DNA of 64,000 bases from Alligator mississippiensis (taxonomy: Eukaryota > Chordata > Crocodylia > Alligatoridae): positions 212,655,310-212,719,309 of the forward strand of contig NC_081827.1 in NCBI RefSeq assembly GCF_030867095.1, read 5' to 3'. The translations under genes and the position numbers were made by a program. Of this stretch, positions 1 through 10,550 are shown piece after piece. Numbering within the stretch: the first letter of the stretch is position 1; the number at the start of each line of letters is the position of its first letter. Under the pieces are notes generated by a model. The model saw nothing but the letters and a program-made list of their open reading frames with translations, was not told the DNA's origin and searched no databases.

Positions 1-1626
1 GATAGGCACCACGTTGGCCTTCTTCCAGTCTTCGGGCACTACACCAGAGCACCAAGAGTTTTCAAAAATCCGCGCTAGAGGCTGGGCTATGATGCTTGCC
101 AGCTCCTTGAGTACCCTGGGGTGAATATTGTCAGGGCCGGCTGACTTGAAGGTATCCAGCTTCTCAAGATGTTCCTTCACGAAGTCAGCATTAATGGAGG
201 GCAGGGAATCACCCTCACCCAGACTTCCCGGCCCAGTAGCGGGCATGGGCGTCCCATGGGGCTGATGAAAGACCGACGCAAAGTACCTATTTAATAGGTT
301 GGCTTTTTCCTGGGCGTCAGTTGTCAGTTGCCCCATCTGGTTCAGCAGGGGTCCAACGTTGCCCCTGCTTTTCCTCTGGCTCCCCACATATCTGAAAAAG
401 GACTTTTTATTGTCCTTGATGCTCAAAGCTAGCTGGAGTTCAGTTGCAGCCCTGGCTTTCCTGGTCAGCTCCCTACAGGACCGGACCAGTGCAGAACAAT
501 CCTCCTTGGAGGTGACTCCCATCCTCCATCCTTTATAGGCCTTTTTTTTTAGCCTCAGGAGGTCTGCTAGGTCCCTGGAGAGCCAGGGGGGCTGCTGTGC
601 CCTCTTGCTGCCTTTCCTCCAAGATGGAATAGACTTAGTTTGTGCATTGAGGATCGCTCCCTTGAGGAGCAACCACTCTTCTTGAACTCCCCTCTCCCTG
701 TGGTCACAGTCCCTTAGGTCCTCACTGACAAGCCTCCTGAGCTTGTCAAAGTCGGCTTTCCTGAAGTCAAGGACTTCCATGTTGCTGACTGACTTGCCAG
801 CTTTTCGGCGGATGGCGAAGGTGATCAGCTCGTGGTCGCTGTCACCCAGCTTCCCATCGATCACTAGGTCGCCGACTAGGTCCTCCCCAGTAGCCAGCAC
901 CAGGTCAAGCAGCGCTTTGCCTCTTGGCCCATAGACTTCTTGAGTCAGGTAGAGGTCATCCACGCACGAGAGGAAGCTCTGTGACCGCTCAGATTTTGCT
1001 GAGCGATCCTCCCACGAGATGTCTGGGTAATTGAAGTCACCCATGACAACCATGGTCCTGGAGCAAGCTGCCTCAGCCAGTTCCTGGGCAAACTCCTGGT
1101 CAAGCTCAGGACTTTGGGTAGGAGGTCTGTAATAGACTCCCACCATTGTGTCCCCTGTGCCGTGTTCCCCACGGATTTTAACCCAGAGGGTCTCCAGCCG
1201 TCCACCCTGGTCGCCAATATCGGCTTGCAGGGACGCGTAGCTTTCCTTAACATAGAGAGCTACACCCCTGCCCCTTTTCTCTACACAATCCCTCCTGTAC
1301 AGGGTATAGTCATCTATCCCCGTGGTCCAGTCATGGGTGGAGTCCCACCAGGTCTCTGTGATCCCTATGACATCGTAATTGTTTGCACTGAGCAGGAGGA
1401 TGAGCTCCTCCTGCTTATTCCCCAAGCTCCTGGCATTAGTGTACAGGCAGGCAAGTGCCCCCTGGGGGGCTCCTTCCTTGCCCACAGATTTTACCAGGGC
1501 TGGGGCTGGGGTGGGCTCCCTTGAGTACCGTGATCCGCTGGCTTTGCAAGGATTGCTCAGCGGGCCAGCAGTGGCGGTAGTCCCCCCGTCCCCCAAGGGG
1601 CTTAGTTTAAAGCCCGGTGGAGCAGG
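1..1626 (-). CDS. CR1 ORF2, endonuclease and start of reverse transcriptase (partial, runs off left edge)
   Basis: This encodes the N-terminal half of the CR1 replication protein, which nicks target DNA and reverse-transcribes the element RNA. I translated the minus strand by hand: 542 codons from 1626 to 1 without a stop. The apurinic-like endonuclease carries TNARSLGNK (near 1440-1414), ITETWW (near 1362), GDFNYPD (near 1041-1021; the motif with catalytic Asp/Asn) and SDHE (840-829; the terminal His motif). After a linker comes the start of the reverse transcriptase, with DNIHPRVLKELA near 132-97. Full CR1 ORF2 is roughly 900-1000 residues, so about half is present. The frame overlaps the end of ORF1 by about 25 nt. 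There is no ATG before the endonuclease; the first in-frame one is at 1146-1144, inside the domain. The start is therefore unresolved and probably non-AUG or coupled to ORF1 termination. Confidence 0.88.
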
Positions 1627-2516
1627 TCAGCCAGTCTGGCTGAGAAGAGCCTCCTCCCTAGGGGAGAGAGGTGGAGACCATCTCTTCCCAGCAGCTCGCT
1701 GCCTCTCTCGCCAAAGAGCGGGCTGTGGTCATGAAAGCCAAAGCCTTCCTGACGACACCAGCGCCGCAGTCTTTGGTTGACCACATAGATCCTCCTGTCC
1801 CTTCTCAGCCCATAGCCTGAGACTGGGAGGATCGACGAGAACACCACCTGTGCCCCCAGACCCTTAAGCCCCGCTCCCAAATCCCTGTAGCGCCTCATGA
1901 CCTGGCTGGGAGTGCTCCGAGCAGTGTCATTGGTGCCCACATGAATAAGGAGCATGGGATAGTGGTCTGTGGGTTTGAGGAGCTTGGGGATCCTCTCTGC
2001 AATGTCCCGGATGCGGGCCCCTGGGAAGCAGCAGACTTGCCGGGCTAAGGGGTCGGGGTGGCAGATTGGCCCCTCCGTCCCCCTCAGGAGGGAGTCTCCC
2101 ACAACAAACACCTTACGTTTTGTCTTGGGGAGAGCAGGGGCGGGAGCTGCAGTTAGGCCCATGTTGCCTGTGGGGGCTAGCAACTCAGCAGGCTCTGCTG
2201 GGGCAGCAGGAGGTGCATACCTGTTGCTCAGTTCTGGTGGGGGAGGGGCCTTGGTGCGGCGGGCCTTAGGGCCCTTGACCACCTTGGTCCATGCCCCTGG
2301 CTGGACACAGCAGGAGGTCCCAGAGTCCTCCTTTGGCCTGGAGGGAGACTGTGATCTATCCTCCGCCTCCCGGGGGAGAAGGCCCTGGCAGTAGGAGTCT
2401 ATCTCCTGCTCGCAGTCCCTGATGGCACGCAGTCTCTGAACTATGGCCTGGAGCTCCTCCAGCTGGCGCACCAGAGACCCCAAAATGGATCAGACCCCGC
2501 AAGGGGAGGTCACCAT
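1602..2516 (-). pseudogene. CR1 ORF1 protein with SGNH/GDSL-type esterase domain; one early in-frame stop
   Basis: CR1 ORF1 proteins are RNA-binding accessory proteins of the retrotransposon that carry an SGNH hydrolase (esterase) domain. The frame has an ATG at 2516-2514, eight codons, then a TGA at 2492-2490, and is open again from 2489 to the TAA at 1604-1602. Counting from the TTG at 2483, the open part is 293 residues. It has a short amphipathic, Leu-rich N-terminus (residues 4-28) that could form a coiled coil, a Pro/Ala-rich linker (about 75-118), and the esterase domain from about 124. Visible catalytic blocks are GDS (Ser131), the FPGAR glycine block (about 153-157), GTND (Asn185) and DGLH (Asp268, His271), so the active site looks complete. 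The stop could be a CGA-to-TGA change by CpG decay. Otherwise the protein starts at a downstream or non-AUG codon. Family assignment is firm; current function is unlikely unless the stop is bypassed. Confidence 0.85.
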
Positions 2517-3084
2517 GCTCCCAGGCCCCAGAGCCTGAAAAAGGGACAGGCAGCCCCCGCAGCCGAGAGCCATGGGCTCCGTCTGGGTGGCCGTCTCTGA
2601 GGTGCCAGAGGGGGGGGCCGCGGATCCCGAGGGGACCCTCAGGGTGCGGCACGTGCCCATCCGTGTCATGCCTCTGGTAGGCTGGCTACGGCTGGGGCTG
2701 TCTACCCTGGGGGGTGCGCAGGCAGGGTCCGGCGCCCTCCCGCACGCCCTCCTGTGCGAACTCCGCGCTAACTCACGCGCCGGCAGAGAAGCACACCTGT
2801 TTGCGCAGCCTGTTCACGCGGCTCCGGTCGCATGGCTCCCTGGGGGGCTGGGCCAAGTAGGGGCCTGGGCGGGGCTTGACCCGGCCCGGCTCCACTCAGC
2901 CGCCGCCTCCCACACACACACTAAGGGGTTAGCCCCTTCTCTCCATGGGCCCCGCTTACCCCGGCTGTGCTGGGGGTCAGCGGGGGGGCTCCGCGGCTGC
3001 TGGAGGGTTTCTGGGGGGCTTCAGGGGAGCGGGGGCGCAGCGAGCTTTCACCCGCGCGTCTCTCGCCGCTCCCGTGTCTACTTG

Positions 3085-3990
3085 TTTTTTATTGAAATTC
3101 ATTCTATTTACTTTGGACCATTTTTCAGGTTTATCAAGGTTATTTTGAATCTTAAGTCTGTCCTCTGAAATGTCTGCTTATTCCACCCAGGTTGGTTTGA
3201 TCTGGAAATTTACTAAATTTGTATTCAGTTCCAACCTCTAAGTTAGGGGCATCAAACATCTGGCTCATGGGCCAGATCCAGTCCACTGAACTGGCTCATT
3301 CAGCCCATGGACTTTTATCCTGGAGCTGGCCATGGTAATAGGGCTTCCTGAGGCAGCAAGAGTTGGGGTCCTGGGTGCCACTACATGAAACTTGCCACCT
3401 CAGCCAGAGTCCTAGCTCTGGCCATGGTGCTGCTGGAGGTGCCTGCCCACTGGCTCTCAGCAAGGAACTAGTTGCCACTACAGGAAGCTTGGCCACCGTG
3501 GTCAGAGCTCTAGCTTTGATCACAGTGGCAGGGCTTTGCCCACAGTGCTGTTGGGGCTGCCCATGCCCTGGCTGTCATTGGGGCATGGACTCCTGCTCTG
3601 AGAAGCCCCACAAGGGCACATGCACCCCCAGCATCAGACTCCCAACACCTCAGCCAGAGTGCCGTTTCTGGTTGCGGTAATGGGATTTCCCACAGCAGCA
3701 GGGCTACAACTGCCTCCCAAGGGCCAATTTAGGCAACCTTGTATGTATGCATGCACACATGTGCATGCATGTACCCCCCCCCACACACACACACACTGGT
3801 TCTTGGAAAGACACTGGCTGCCACCACAAGAAGCCCCACCACCAGTGGTGGAGGTTCTGCCCATTTATGCTGGGACTACCAGTGTGAGAGCTGGTGCATG
3901 GCCCACAGACACCTGAGGAGGGAATGCAGCCCTCCAACTGATTAGAATTTGATGCCCCTCCTCTAAATCACTAATAAGGACCAAGCAGCA
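3085..3990 (-). mobile_element. Older CR1/L3-like LINE fragment, split by a hAT insertion
   Basis: Segments 3085-3243 and 3961-3990 read as a degenerate minus-strand CR1-type reverse transcriptase tail, with no intact frame. The hAT-type element at 3244-3960 separates the two parts. The young CR1 abuts it on the left. The family call comes from resemblance to the CR1-like segments at 25700-25900 and 37100-37260 and is moderate. Confidence 0.45.
3244..3960. mobile_element. Non-autonomous hAT-type DNA transposon (717 bp)
   Basis: The ends are inverted repeats (AGGGGCATCAAA at the left, its complement TTTGATGCCCCT at the right). They are flanked by an 8-bp target duplication with one mismatch: CTCTAAGT at 3236-3243 and CTCTAAAT at 3961-3968. 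The internal sequence is GC-richer and has no transposase frame. It contains a CA-rich stretch at about 3729-3797. An 8-bp duplication with short terminal inverted repeats is the hAT signature. Confidence 0.8.
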
Positions 3991-5185
3991 AAAGAAGTGA
4001 ACCCTAATTAACTAAGATTAGTAGTGATTTATTTTTATTTAAAGCATTTTTAAATTCTTTCTTTTGGGGTTTTATTAATGCCTCTTTTATTCAAGTGTCT
4101 GAAAAAATAACCCATTGTTAAACAGTGAACATATATTTAAGGTAAGGGCCAAAGAAAAATTCTATTCCACTTTGTATTGCCATCTCTACCATACCCTATC
4201 CCAGCAACTTTGGCAGCAGAATTGGAGACAATCAGGAGGAAAAAAAGAGCAGGAAAAATCCAAATATTTTTAAACACTGAAACTTTTCAATGCATCATAA
4301 AATAAATAAATAAATAAATAAAAATGTGCAAAGCCATTTATTTTCCCCAACCTTTTTAAGTCAGTTTTAAAATAGATGATTCCATGCTGCTCCACTTAAA
4401 AAATGTGAAGTTATCAAGAAAATAGGGAGTAAAACAATGTAATTGCTATTTACATTAGGCTGTGGGATCCTATTGATTCACATTTGTTCTCTTTGCTTGC
4501 TTTTCTCCTAGCACAACCTTGGTGTCCAACTGAAAAATCCCATCATTAATAAAAAACAAAATCTTATGAGGTGACAACAGTGGTAAATATTAACTGAATG
4601 ATGTTTTCAACTAGATGAAATGGATTGGATTATCTGCAGGGTTTTTTAAGGCTGCTATGATACACGCATCGTTCGTTGTGATTTCTGAGCTACTGTGCCA
4701 CTTTACCATTCTTGTCTTCAGCTGCTCTGACCTCTTCATTCATATTAGTAAACTATGCAGAGATTCTGACACGGAAAATGCTCTAGAAGTGCCAAGTGTT
4801 ATTATTTGTATTAAAAAAGTGAATAAACATAAAATTAAACAAAAATTTCCATACATAACTATATGAATAGGAACAATTTCAGGCTTTTGGGTAGTCATCC
4901 CAAGCCTAACAGGCGAGATCAGCAGTAAGTTTGCAAACTTTCCCAGGATAGCCTAGAGCAGCATTGTTATCAGAGCTTGAGTACTGCCAAAGAGCTCAGT
5001 ATACCGCAGGTTTTTTTCCAAAAATGTAGTCAAAGAAAGCCAAAAGGGTATAAAATGGAGAGAGAGAGAGAGAGAGAAAAAAAAAAGCTAAAGTCATAGG
5101 CAGACAGGTAGATCAGCAGCCTGGGATGTATACAAATGGAATTAGGCTGGCTTCTACTGTAATAGCATAAGTAGATTTCATATAT
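3991..5185. other. AT-rich non-coding stretch with simple repeats
   Basis: No gene or recognisable mobile element was seen. It holds an (AAAT)n tract near 4298-4325 and an (AG)10 tract near 5057-5077. The open frame at 4615-4866 resembles no protein I know. Confidence 0.5.
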
Positions 5186-5745
5186 TTAATGGTCATTAGG
5201 GCTAGAAGGGACCTTGCAAGAACATTGGGTCTAGCCCCCTGCCCAAGGGGCAGGAAGTCTGCTGGGATCAAATGATCCCAGCAACATAAGCCTCCAAGTG
5301 GGTCTTAAAGGTGTCCAGAGTAGGTGCTTGCACCATGGACGGAGTCTATTCCAGACTCTAGGGATTTGGACGGTAAAGACATTTTTTCTTATGTCCAGCT
5401 TAAAGTGGTTTTCCCAGAGTCTGTGACCATTAGACGTTGTCTTCCCTTGGGGTGCCCTGGTGAACATATGTTCTCCCAGTTCCTGGTGCAAATCCCTTAT
5501 ATACTTATAGGCTGCCACCAAGTGCCCCCTGAGCCTTTGCTTCTCCAGGCTGAAAAGTCCCATGCCTTTCAGCCTCTCCTCATAGGACTTGTTCTCTTGC
5601 CCTCTGATCATGTGCGGGGCTCTCCTCTGGGCTCTCTCAAGCTTCCCCACATCTTTCCTAAAGTGCAGAGCCCAGAACTGGATACAGTACTCCAGCTGCA
5701 GCCTCAAGAAGTACTGGCTTGAGAAACCAGAAACTCTACAGAGAA
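5186..5745 (-). mobile_element. CR1 LINE, 5'-truncated 3' end
   Basis: The minus strand encodes a degraded CR1 ORF2 C-terminus with the family's typical LERAQRR, YEERL, LRGHLVAAYKYI and FKLDIRKN signatures. The element 3' terminus faces low coordinates, near the GGCTAGAAGGGACC block at about 5200. The translation is mostly open from 5749 to 5231 but diverged in the last 40 residues. Confidence 0.85.
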
Positions 5746-6174
5746 ACATTTAATGAAAGCAGTTAAAAACAAAGGTTGGACACTTCTGAGATCTCCCTGA
5801 AGGTGAGGAGAACATGGCATAAGTAAAAGAAGTCAATGAACTAGTTCTTAGCTAGGGAAACTGCATAGGCTGCAACATTAAAAACTGGACCCTTTAACTT
5901 TAAGCACCTAAATGTCATGACTTGCAGAACTGCTGAGTCACCCATATGAACTTCAGAGGGGGATTTGGCTGCCCAGCAGTTGTAAAAGTCAGGCCATGTT
6001 TATTTGCATATATAAATATAGATGAAAGCAAACATCTAGAAGCCCTAATCTGGGCATACTTGATACCGGTGAGCACATTAATAGTCCCATTAGTTTCAAT
6101 GCATCTACTCCCATAGTAAAAGCATGCCTAGGAGGTTGCAAGACCAGGATCTTAGTTGGGTCCATATCACACAG
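5746..6174. other. Non-coding, no recognisable element
   Basis: Moderately AT-rich sequence without open frames or repeats that I recognise. Confidence 0.4.
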
Positions 6175-6694
6175 CAGTGGTTCTCAACAGGAGTGATGCA
6201 AACTCCACACGGAGGTACTATGACACAGGGTCTGCCACCACCACGGCAGCCAGGTAAAACTGCCTTGCATGCACTCATAATGCATTAGCACTCTCATCAG
6301 CATTAAGCAGGCAGGAGCTGGGCTGCTATAGCTCTCTCAGTCCAGCCCCTCCCACACTCCTCCCAGAAATAGGTGTGCGGGGCAGTTCCACCCATCTGCC
6401 TCTGTTTCCAGGAGCAGCATAGAGGAGATCAGACCAAAATGGGCTACACAGTATGAGGCATCTCCTGCCAGCATTAGGCTGATTGCAACCCATATGTAAC
6501 AGGAGCATGCACATCTGCAACAGCCCTACCAGGCTGGCTGTGCAGCAGTGTGGGGCAACTTTATCAGGAAGCAGAAGAACCTGCTTGAGAAGCACTGAGG
6601 TAAGCTTACCAACAGTTGTTCTCAACCAGGGGTGTGACCACATCAGAAAAATGGTGGAGGGGTGCCCTGTCCCTGAAAAGGTTGAGAAACACTG
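6175..6694. mobile_element. hAT-like element(s) with CAGTGGTTCTCAAC-type ends
   Basis: The left end reads CAGTGGTTCTCAACAGG at 6175. Matching complementary ends occur at 6597 (CTTGAGAAGCACTG) and at 6694 (GGTTGAGAAACACTG). A small unit, 6613-6694, has both ends by itself. I could not find a clean 8-bp target duplication for either pairing, so this may be two decayed or nested copies. Confidence 0.6.
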
Positions 6695-6890
6695 GGCTAT
6701 ACGTTCATTAAGGTGCTTTTGCTAACATGCATGAAATTTAGTACCTCCTTTGTGAAGGACTAGAAAAAGGCACATTAGCCTTTTTTAATGCATATTAGCA
6801 AAAGTATACTTTTTGTGATGTTTTAATGCACATTAAAATAAGTTAATGTGCATTAAACCTCACGTGTGGATGTGCCCACTGACGCATAGT
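6695..6890. mobile_element. Fragment of a palindrome-bearing MITE family
   Basis: This segment ends in GTGTGGATGTGCCC (about 6864-6877), like the terminal GTGTAGACGTGCCC of the element at 38391-39561. It carries a 15-bp perfect inverted repeat, 6822-6836 with 6843-6857, separated by 6 bp. The left boundary is unclear. Confidence 0.45.
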
Positions 6891-8030
6891 CTTAGCACTA
6901 AAGAGTAACCTAAAACTAACCAAAAAAAGTGAATGCTGTATTTCCTTGCACATGACACTCACCTTTTACCCCAAAAATCAGCCCCCCAAAATTGCGGGGT
7001 GGGTGTGTCTTAAGTAGGGAAGCTGATTTTTGGCACCACAATGGAGGAATCATGGAGACCTACAGTGGTTAGCCCACTTCTCCCCTGGTCAAGTCCAGGG
7101 AGGGAGGGACAGTGTTCACTGTTCAGGGTCAGAGCTACAAAATTAACACTTTCACAGCTACTGGCAAATTGGCAGTAGCTTTTGGCTGAGAATGTACTTA
7201 GTGCTAATTCTGTTGTTTCTTACCTATCTTGGAGGCAGGGCCCCCACAGACTCTCAGAATCCTTCCCCCAGCTGATTAGGCTGAGCAGCTAAAAGCTACA
7301 CTACACCACCCTGAAAGGAATAACATGTGAACAATTAGACAGCACATGCTTGAGGCCATATTTTGTGTACTGCTGCAGTTCATGCACAGATGATCTATTA
7401 GTAGTAATGTTTTTCTGTCCCTTTCGATGAGGTGTCTGTCCTTTCAAATGAGCTTGTGTCCTCAGTTTACATGGGTACTAACGACATGCAAACTTTGAGG
7501 TTTGAAATGTGAGTCAGTTGTGCGCGTGTCACAAAGCCACAAACAGTTAAGAAAATGTGTTAACATTTGAAACAAAAAAACTTTTTGTTTTTAAAACACT
7601 TTTTGAATTAAAAGTGTGCTCTATCTGGCTTCTAATTTGAAAATAATTTGATTGACTTACATCAAACTTTGAAGTAAATGAGCTTCCTTTGGTGTAAGAT
7701 TTAGACGAATTTTCAGGATAAAAGGCATTTTCATGCCAATATTCTAGGACTGTAGCCCTGGGGAAAACTTTAATTGTGGGTCCAGGTTGGTAGCTCTATC
7801 ATAATATTAAAACAAAAACCTAATAGATATCATACATTTAACATCCTCTGACAGTCATCTTAGAGACAAAACAAAAGTACTACTGATACTATTGTTTAGC
7901 AGAATGTAGAAACAATCTGCTTATTCATGAAATACAAATATAGAGTTCAAAGAGGTGGCAAGATTATGGTCAGTAATTGCAAAATGTCAATTAATGCAGG
8001 ACATGGACAGTGCAAAGGGATTTAACAGTA
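6891..8030. other. Non-coding, no recognisable element
   Basis: Mixed AT-rich sequence. I saw no reading frame with protein resemblance and no transposon ends. Confidence 0.4.
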
Positions 8031-9085
8031 GCATAACTAGGAGAGGGTGACCAGGGCACCAGCCCCATGTGCCAGTTTTAAGATGGAGCAAGAATGGCTG
8101 CTGCCACTGCCAGCCCAATTGCCACTGAGAGCCAGGGTGCTAAAATGGCTTATTGTGCCTCTGGTATTTAGAGTTAATAATAGCATTCTATCCTGATCCC
8201 TTTATGACAGAGGACAAAATAAGGCAACAAGGTAACTGAGCACAATGGCTGAAGGAACTGATGCTGTGGTCTTGTAAAATGTGATTGGGGATCAACTTGA
8301 CCACATCATCAGATAAGAGAACAAGGAGCAATTGTTTCAAGTTGCATCATGGGAAGTTTAGGTTAGATCACTGGTCTGGTTGATCCCTGAATCTCTTTAG
8401 GTCAATTCTGAGCTGGGGAGAAAGCTGGGCATGCACGCATGCTCATATCCACCACCCCCAGCCCCAGCAGGTCAATCTGTGGGGGAGGGAAAGGGCGGGG
8501 GCCAGATCAAGGCTCCTATGGCTCAGGCAGGAGCAGGGGAAGGTAAGCACAGCCCCAGCCCCATTGGGTGGTAGGAGGATTGGAACACCAGGGGGGCTCC
8601 TCCCCATCTCTGCGGGGGGCAGAGGCGGTGGCAGTGGCAGCAGAAGCAGCTGCTGCTGTCTTGAGCCCTGCTGCAGCTGGCCATGTGTGGCTCAGCACAG
8701 CAGTGGGGATTCATGTGGTGTTGGGCCCCGTCCCAGCCCCGTCTGAGACTCTCTGCCACCCAGGAGTGCATGGGGGGGCCCCCGCTGCTGGGTGCAGCCT
8801 GGTGGAGGCCTCAGGAGCCTGTGCCACCCCCCACCTGTGCTCTGGGTGCAGCAGCCAGCCTGCAGCAGCAGCCGCCTCACCCCAGAGTCTGGGACTCTCC
8901 ACCCCGCTCTGTGGGGCACATGCCTCCAGAACACAGGTGGTGGGGCATGGGACCCCTAGGCCTTCGCAGGGCTGCACCCCACAGAGTGGGGTGGAGAGTC
9001 CCAGATCAGCCCAGGCTGGGGCCTGACCCCAGTTCTCTGCCGCCACTGGGCTGGGGGCGAGGTGAGTGGGAGGCATGGTAGATCC
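8031..9085. repeat. GC-rich, probably transposon-derived block with an internal inverted repeat
   Basis: The left part shares the phrases AGCATAACTAG and GGGTGACCAGGGCACC with intronic sequence at 56820-57020, so it is a dispersed repeat. The right part (8430-9085) is GC-rich, with several frames open only by composition. A 28-bp inverted repeat with one mismatch (8889-8916 and 8977-9004) lies in it. No transposase frame or clean termini were found. Confidence 0.45.
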
Positions 9086-9099
9086 TGGGATGCCCTTTA

Positions 9100-9330
9100 C
9101 TTCCAAAAAGTGATCTTCGCCATGAAAAAGTTAGATATTAGGAAAAATTTTCTCATGAGAAGGATAGTAAAGCACTGGAACAGGTTACCCAAAGAGGTTG
9201 TGGATTCTCCATCCTTAGAGGTTTTTAAGACCTGAGTGGACAATGCTTTGACTGGAATGATATAGTTGGGGATGGTCCTGCTTTGAGCAGGGGTGACCTC
9301 CTGAGTTCCTGCCTTTTCCAACCCTTATTT
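9100..9330 (+). mobile_element. CR1 LINE 3' end, plus strand
   Basis: The plus strand carries the last part of CR1 ORF2 and the 3' UTR in degraded form: a segment that would read as the LDIRKNF block, then a weak match to GGTGACCTCCTGAG and the GGTCC/CCTTCCA motif before the 3' terminus. It has the opposite orientation to most CR1 copies here. Confidence 0.75.
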
Positions 9331-10550
9331 TTTATTATTTTTGTAGTAATTAAACTTTTTATTGCCATTTGTTCAGTACTGATTATCACACTCAATCACT
9401 TAGTAGGAAAATATGCTTTCCATGTCTCTGTGGCTCTCCACCTTCTCTCCTCTATATTCTGTGTAGCAATTCCACATTTCCAACCCCCATGCACTTTGCT
9501 CCTACTAAAATAAGCAGCAGTTAATTAAGATTATTATGTTTTAGAGTTAACACCCACTTGAGACTAGTGGGAGATGGGAGAGGAAATTCTTACCTCTTAA
9601 ATCCACTGGTTCAGTCTCTCCGCACACTAGGGAAGCCATAGTTGCACCAGTAAGGTTTTCTACACAACCTTGTGCACTGATATTTTCAGTTTTAAAAGAA
9701 AAAGCTCTGACTGCAGAGTAGCCTGGCATTTAGCAATCTTGCATTAGAGTACTTATAATAGGATTAATTTGCTTAGTTTTGCTGATTTGCCTCTCTGCAT
9801 ATAATTTAAGACCTAAATACTTGCTGTACTTGCAAAGCTTAGGTTAACACAACTTTTAACATGTTACTATGAAAAATGTTTCAGACCATGAGAAAAGGAG
9901 GGAATGAATGTCACCATGCACACTCCTGGGAACTGAGGTAAAGTATGTGTTTGAGATTTATTCATCCAGCTCTCTCCTTGTTATTAACATTCTCCCTTTA
10001 ACAATTTTTAGATGAGCTCAAGTTTCAGTTGCCTGTGATAATATGGCACAGCATTTATCTGCACTGCTCAGTACAGGTAAGTAAATCCCTTTGTTGTCCT
10101 TAGCTGCAGGACAGATAAGCCAACCCCATCATTTGTACTTTTGTTTCTTAATGCATCTATTACCATTTTTACTGTCTTTTTTGGTTTAGTTTTCAATGTT
10201 AAAGACTTGATTGGCAGTATTAGCCCCAAAGATATACTTTTCATGTGCCATGTTCTAAAACTACATTTACTTAGCATATACTTTCTATAATAAATGTTAC
10301 TGAAATTTTCTTTAATCAAAAAGTCAGTGCTAAAAAGAGCCAATGCCAGCATCCTAGAGTCAATGGCATTAACTAGACAGCTCTTAACAAATTAAGCACC
10401 AAAGTACTCTCTCTATCTTAAGAGTCAATCATGCACATCAGGGAGCAGCTCAACGGAATTGTTAATGGAATGCATTTTTTAATAATTATAATCCCAAAAC
10501 ACTATGTAAAAAAACAATTAATTATACCTATATAAAGTAAGGCTGCAATC
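9331..10550. other. AT-rich non-coding stretch
   Basis: No gene or recognisable element seen. Small open frames (for example 10068-10352) show no family resemblance. Confidence 0.4.

Larger units (their letters stand above)
1..3078 (-). mobile_element. CR1 LINE, 5' half including 5' UTR, ORF1 and start of ORF2 (runs off left edge)
   Basis: This is the 5' half of a chicken-repeat-1 (CR1) non-LTR retrotransposon read on the minus strand. A GC-rich 5' UTR (about 3078-2517) leads into an esterase-type ORF1 and then a long endonuclease/reverse transcriptase ORF2 that continues past position 1. Most CR1 copies are 5'-truncated, so a copy with its UTR and ORF1 is unusual. CpG content is high and ORF2 has no stop in 542 codons, which suggests recent insertion. 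The 5' boundary is set by an abrupt change near 3078 from GC-rich to AT-rich sequence. The 3' end lies outside the window, so no target duplication can be seen. Confidence 0.9.

Noticed and set aside
8516-9106. Multiple overlapping open frames on both strands
   Set aside because: GC-rich repeat composition; frames overlap in several phases and encode low-complexity sequence.
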